Assembly: GCA_934636465.1 (NCBI GenBank)
Contig: CAKUAR010000006.1
Location: forward strand, 37,268-101,267
Source of the DNA: an uncultured Muribaculaceae bacterium
Lineage (GTDB): Bacteria > Bacteroidota > Bacteroidia > Bacteroidales > Muribaculaceae
Reading direction: 5' to 3'
DNA length: 64,000 bases
Below, piece after piece: positions 60,802-64,000 of this stretch. Position 1 is the stretch's first letter. Each line of letters starts with the position of its first letter. The notes under the pieces are model-generated. The model made no database searches, was not told the origin of the DNA, and worked only from the letters and a program-made list of their open reading frames with translations. Position numbers and translations under genes: made by a program.

Positions 60802-62205
60802 TCAGTCGTTTTGTTTCAACCGCTCCACAAGAGCATCTACACGCTTCATTTCCTCCGGAATGTCAATTCCCTGCGGGCAGTGCGGCACACACTGGCCGCA
60901 CCCTATGCAGTGGCTTGCCTGGCGCAGTTTTGGCACTCTGCGGTCATACCCTATCAAGAAAGCTCTGCGCGCACGCTTGTAGTCGGGGTCGCGAGGGTCT
61001 TTGTCTGGCATATTGCCCTCCTCAATACACTTGTTATAGTGCGAGAACACGGCGGGTATGTTTAATCCGTAGGGGCATGGCATGCAATAGTTGCACTCGT
61101 TGCACGGAATTGTCTCCAAGTCATATATCTCCTTGGCTATCTCCATCAAAAACTCGTCCTCCTCCTTGGTTATCGGTCTTAGTGGCGAATAAGTCTTGAT
61201 GTTTTCGCGCAGGTGCTCCATATATGTCATTCCGCTCAGCACACAAAGCACGTCTTTTGGTGTGGCGGAATAGCGGAATGCCCAGCTTGCCACGCTCGAC
61301 TCCGGCTCGCGCTCTTTCATGCGCTTCACAATGAAATCCGGCACTTTCGATAATCGTCCGCCGAGCAGCGGCTCCATAATCACGCAGGGTATGTTTCGCT
61401 TCACAAGCTCGCCATACAGATACGACGCGTCGGTGTTGCGTTCATTGATTTCGTTTGCGTAGTTCCAGTCAAGATAATTAAGCTCTATCTGCACGAAATC
61501 CCAGTGATATTTGCCCTCGTCGTGCCATTTTAGCGCAAGGTCAAACACTTTCACATCGCCGTGGTAAGAGAAGCCAAGGTTACGTATGCGCCCTTTCTTT
61601 TTTTGCTCCACAAGCCAGTCGAGTATGCCATTGTCTATGTAGCGGTCATAGAACTCGTCCATTCCTGTGCCTTCGCGCCCCATGCCTATGCCATGCAGCA
61701 GCAAGTAGTCCACATAATCCACCTGCAACTCCTTGAGAGAGTTTTCAAACATCTCCATCGAAGCCTTGCGCGGCCATGTCTCTGGCGCAAAGTTCGACAG
61801 TTTTGTTGCCACAAAATAGTCCGACCGTTTGTGCCGGTGCAGAGCTATGCCGGTGGCACGCTCCGAGCGGCCCTTGCAGTAGGCTGGCGATGTGTCAAAG
61901 TAGTTCACGCCGTGCTCAAGTGCAAAATCCACTTGGCGGTTCACCATGTCCTGGTCTATCTCGGCATCTGGATTTTCACGCGCGGACCCTTCGCCCACCA
62001 CAGGCAGGCGCATCATGCCATAGCCCAGCACCGACACCTTATCGCCGGTGTTTGGGTTGGTGCGATATGTCATAGTGCCAGTGCCGTCTTTTGCGGCATC
62101 AGCCTTCTTGTCTTCTTTTTTGCAGGCCGTGAGCAGTGCCGAAGTAGATGCGGCTGCCACGCCCAAGCCTTTCAAAAAATTTCTTCTGTTTATGTTCTTC
62201 TCCAT
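60802..62205 (-). CDS. Tat-exported aldo/keto reductase with two [4Fe-4S] clusters
   Basis: The 467-residue protein starts with a Tat signal ('NRRNFLKGLGVAAASTSALL') ending in a lipobox-like 'LLTAC'. An aldo/keto reductase barrel follows with the tetrad residues in 'NYFDTSPAYCKGRSE' (Asp, Tyr), 'FVATKLS' (Lys) and 'YLLLHGIG' (His). The C-terminal ferredoxin-like part has 'CNECNYCMPCPYGLNI' and 'CIGCGQCVPHCPQGIDI'. It is probably a periplasmic redox enzyme fed by the membrane Fe-S protein encoded just upstream. ATG 62205 is preferred to 62232, which would overlap the previous gene. Confidence 0.9.
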   Translation of the reverse strand: MEKNINRRNFLKGLGVAAASTSALLTACKKEDKKADAAKDGTGTMTYRTNPNTGDKVSVLGYGMMRLPVVGEGSARENPDAEIDQDMVNRQVDFALEHGVNYFDTSPAYCKGRSERATGIALHRHKRSDYFVATKLSNFAPETWPRKASMEMFENSLKELQVDYVDYLLLHGIGMGREGTGMDEFYDRYIDNGILDWLVEQKKKGRIRNLGFSYHGDVKVFDLALKWHDEGKYHWDFVQIELNYLDWNYANEINERNTDASYLYGELVKRNIPCVIMEPLLGGRLSKVPDFIVKRMKEREPESSVASWAFRYSATPKDVLCVLSGMTYMEHLRENIKTYSPLRPITKEEDEFLMEIAKEIYDLETIPCNECNYCMPCPYGLNIPAVFSHYNKCIEEGNMPDKDPRDPDYKRARRAFLIGYDRRVPKLRQASHCIGCGQCVPHCPQGIDIPEEMKRVDALVERLKQND

Positions 62206-62228
62206 GTCGATACTCTTTTTCTTGGTCG

Positions 62229-63725
62229 TCAAATCACTCGGTGTACCTCATTGCCCTCCACATATATCGCGCTCAGCGGACGTGCCGGACACAGGTTCTC
62301 GCAAGTGCCGCACCCTATGCAGCGCTCCACATTCACCGATGGAACACGCACTATTCCGTCGCCTTTCTGCATAGGCACCATGATTATGGCCCACACAGGG
62401 CAGTGCTTTGCACAGTTGCCGCAAGCCACTCCGTCGGTCAGCGGAATGCAGTTTTTCTTCACCCACACGGCATGGCCTATCTGCACCGACGACTTCTCGG
62501 CTCTCGTGATAGGCAATATGGCGCCTGCCGGGCACACCTCCGAGCACTTGGTGCACTCTGGGCGGCAATAGCCGCGCTCATAGCTCATCGTGGGTTGCAT
62601 AAGTTTCAATGGGTCGTCAGATGGACGCAACACGTCGTTGGGACACACTGCCACACACAGCTGGCATGCCGTGCAGTGCTTGGCCATGTGAGCAGCCGAC
62701 ACAGCTCCAGGCGGCACTATCGGAGTCTGACGCACAGGCACCACCTTGTCCTCTATGGCGGCAAGTCCGCCGTCAACCTTCTTTTTTGTTTGCGACATCA
62801 CTGCTGTGGTGGCAAGTGCCACCGCTCCAAGCATAGCAGCTCTGCGTGAGCTGTCTGGAGTGTCACCGCCACCGTTGTCACCGGCTGCAGTCTTGTCCGC
62901 TTTATTGGCTGCGCCATAGCGCAATGCGCCAAACTTGCACTGCTCCAAGCAGTCGCCGCACGTCACGCAGCGGCTGTAATCCACCGTCTTGCTCTTAAAA
63001 TCTATGCACGAGGCCTTGCACGTGCGGCTGCACATGCCGCAACTGCGACATTTGTCGCCGTCAAACCTCACCTTTAGCCACGAGAAGCGCGACAAGAAAC
63101 CGAGCACCGTTCCCACCGGGCACACCGTGTTGCAGTAAGTGCGGCCGTTGCGCCAAGCGAGCACGCCCACCACCACGAGTGTGGCGGCAGCTATCGCAAA
63201 GGTCGATATGCTTCTTATCCAGATGTCGCGAGAATAGAAAGCGTAGGAGTCAAGCCGTTCTGCAAGATATGCAAGCACATTGTTTGCGCCAATCCACACC
63301 GGTTGCAGCAGGTTTTGGGCTATGCGGCCATAGCTGCTGTAAGGGGCAAGCAATGCCACCACCGACCCTGCGCCGGCCACAAATGCCACCACAAAAATCA
63401 GCAGGAAACCATAACGCAGCCAGTTTTTAGCAGGCGAATAGCTGAAATGGTGTTTTTTCTTCTTGCGGCAACCACTCACATGCGACACCACGTCTTGCAT
63501 CACGCCAAGCGGGCATATCACAGAGCAATACACACGGCCAAACATCAGTGTCAAAACCACCAGGCAAGCCACCACCACAAAGTTCAACGCCATTAAGGCC
63601 GGCAAAAACTGGATTTTTGCCACCCACCCTAACCACGCGTGCAGCGTGCCGGTGAAGTCAAGGAAAAGCAGCGTGATAAGCACAAAGCATATCGCTGCCA
63701 AAACAGTTCTCGTTTTCTTGAGCAC
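62229..63725 (-). CDS. Polytopic Fe-S protein, NapH-like fused to NapG-like ferredoxin
   Basis: The 498-residue protein begins with about five membrane helices and two CxxxCP sites ('CSVICPLGVMQD', 'CNTVCPVGT'), as in NapH/NosR-type quinol oxidoreductases. Two cytoplasmic-type clusters follow ('CRSCGMCSRTC', 'CVTCGDCLEQC'). An internal Tat-like stretch at about residue 290 ('SSRRAAMLGAVALATT') leads to four more ferredoxin sites ('CTACQLCVAVCP', 'CTKCSEVCP', 'CGNCAKHCP', 'CIGCGTCENLCP'), like NapG. It likely takes electrons from quinol to periplasmic partners such as the reductase. The start is GTG 63725, since an in-frame stop lies three codons before it. Confidence 0.87.
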   Translation of the reverse strand: MLKKTRTVLAAICFVLITLLFLDFTGTLHAWLGWVAKIQFLPALMALNFVVVACLVVLTLMFGRVYCSVICPLGVMQDVVSHVSGCRKKKKHHFSYSPAKNWLRYGFLLIFVVAFVAGAGSVVALLAPYSSYGRIAQNLLQPVWIGANNVLAYLAERLDSYAFYSRDIWIRSISTFAIAAATLVVVGVLAWRNGRTYCNTVCPVGTVLGFLSRFSWLKVRFDGDKCRSCGMCSRTCKASCIDFKSKTVDYSRCVTCGDCLEQCKFGALRYGAANKADKTAAGDNGGGDTPDSSRRAAMLGAVALATTAVMSQTKKKVDGGLAAIEDKVVPVRQTPIVPPGAVSAAHMAKHCTACQLCVAVCPNDVLRPSDDPLKLMQPTMSYERGYCRPECTKCSEVCPAGAILPITRAEKSSVQIGHAVWVKKNCIPLTDGVACGNCAKHCPVWAIIMVPMQKGDGIVRVPSVNVERCIGCGTCENLCPARPLSAIYVEGNEVHRVI

Positions 63726-63946
63726 AGCGAATTAATTTTTCGTTTGGAGAAACAGCCGTTCAGCTCTGCCAGAGCCACTGCGCCTGCCTCCTCATTCTTT
63801 AGTCAACACTTCAGCCAGTAACCCATCATGAAACTGGCCATATTTTCTTCAAAAATACACAAAAATCATCTTCGGATAAAAGTCATGCCCAGCTTTTTCA
63901 ACATTTTAACTTTTAGCACAAACTGGGCGGATTCCAGAAGCAAGTG

Positions 63947-63980
63947 CAAAATTAAGTTGAATGTTTCGAAATCACTTCAA
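63947..63980 (-). promoter_or_regulatory. Promoter of the Fe-S protein operon
   Basis: On the minus strand TAATTTTG (63947-63954) has TTG at 63978-63980, spacing 23. The leader to the GTG at 63725 would be about 215 bases; no riboswitch was recognised in it. Confidence 0.45.
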
Positions 63981-64000
63981 TCGGAGTCAAGAATCCGTTC

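Noticed and set aside
1-64000. CRISPR array, phage or conjugative-element genes
   Set aside because: No regularly spaced repeats, Cas, integrase, relaxase or tra genes were seen; the only mobile material is the IS debris at 13.7 and 48.8-49.3 kb.

Overview
The window looks like a chromosomal segment of a gut-type Bacteroidales (Bacteroidota) with roughly 50% GC. Seen in the sequence: many Bacteroidota-type promoters (TTG or TTTG, about 19-23 bases, then TAnnTTTG); a one-piece SecDF; PorX and PorW/SprE of the type IX secretion system (T9SS); a NigD-like lipoprotein; a C10 peptidase; and several secreted proteins ending in a 'VPAGxYVV...KVxVK' sorting-type tail. A family-level placement (Muribaculaceae- or Prevotellaceae-like) is inference only.

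Layout. 0.2-3.5 kb: a signal-peptide-only ORF and a large secreted protein of unknown function. 3.6-9 kb: rpsT between two identical tRNA-Glu genes, recO, a lemA-TPM-TPM operon and a FadL-type porin. 9-14 kb: an accessory block of secreted carbohydrate-active-type proteins with shuffled modules, tRNA-Arg, and the scar of a lost paralogue next to an insertion-sequence end. 14-23 kb: secDF, a Big_5-type lipoprotein, a small membrane ORF, a WbuC-type cupin, and a convergent operon of ECF sigma, a putative dual-membrane anti-sigma factor and a NigD-like lipoprotein. 23-43 kb: mostly core genes (iron-type alcohol dehydrogenase, AraC regulator, aroA, porW/sprE, flavodoxin, porX, tsaE, birA, LOG protein, cobalamin adenosyltransferase, pyrH, WYL regulator, threonine aldolase, tyrS, tRNA-Gln). 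43-49 kb: a 912-residue fused paralogue of the 10-13 kb proteins, a secreted EEP-family hydrolase, an AGCS symporter and IS remnants. 49-55 kb: a C10 peptidase, a TonB-dependent receptor and a His/Cys-rich small protein. 55-64 kb: a glycosyltransferase, a polytopic membrane protein, tRNA-Asp, an acetyltransferase, a SlyD-like isomerase, tRNA-Leu, and an operon of an Fe-S membrane protein, a ferredoxin-fused aldo/keto reductase, DUF1893 and an ECF S component.

How the parts connect (inference): SecDF and Sec signal peptides move proteins to the periplasm; PorW/SprE and PorX belong to T9SS machinery and control; the tail-bearing proteins at 0.7, 9.1, 10.4, 43.3 and 49.4 kb are its likely cargo. 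The clearest unusual signals are (1) the sigma / two-membrane anti-sigma / NigD operon, (2) the fused versus split glycoside-hydrolase pair, and (3) a small mobile element whose right end appears to be the start of the transposase reading frame acting as a terminal repeat.
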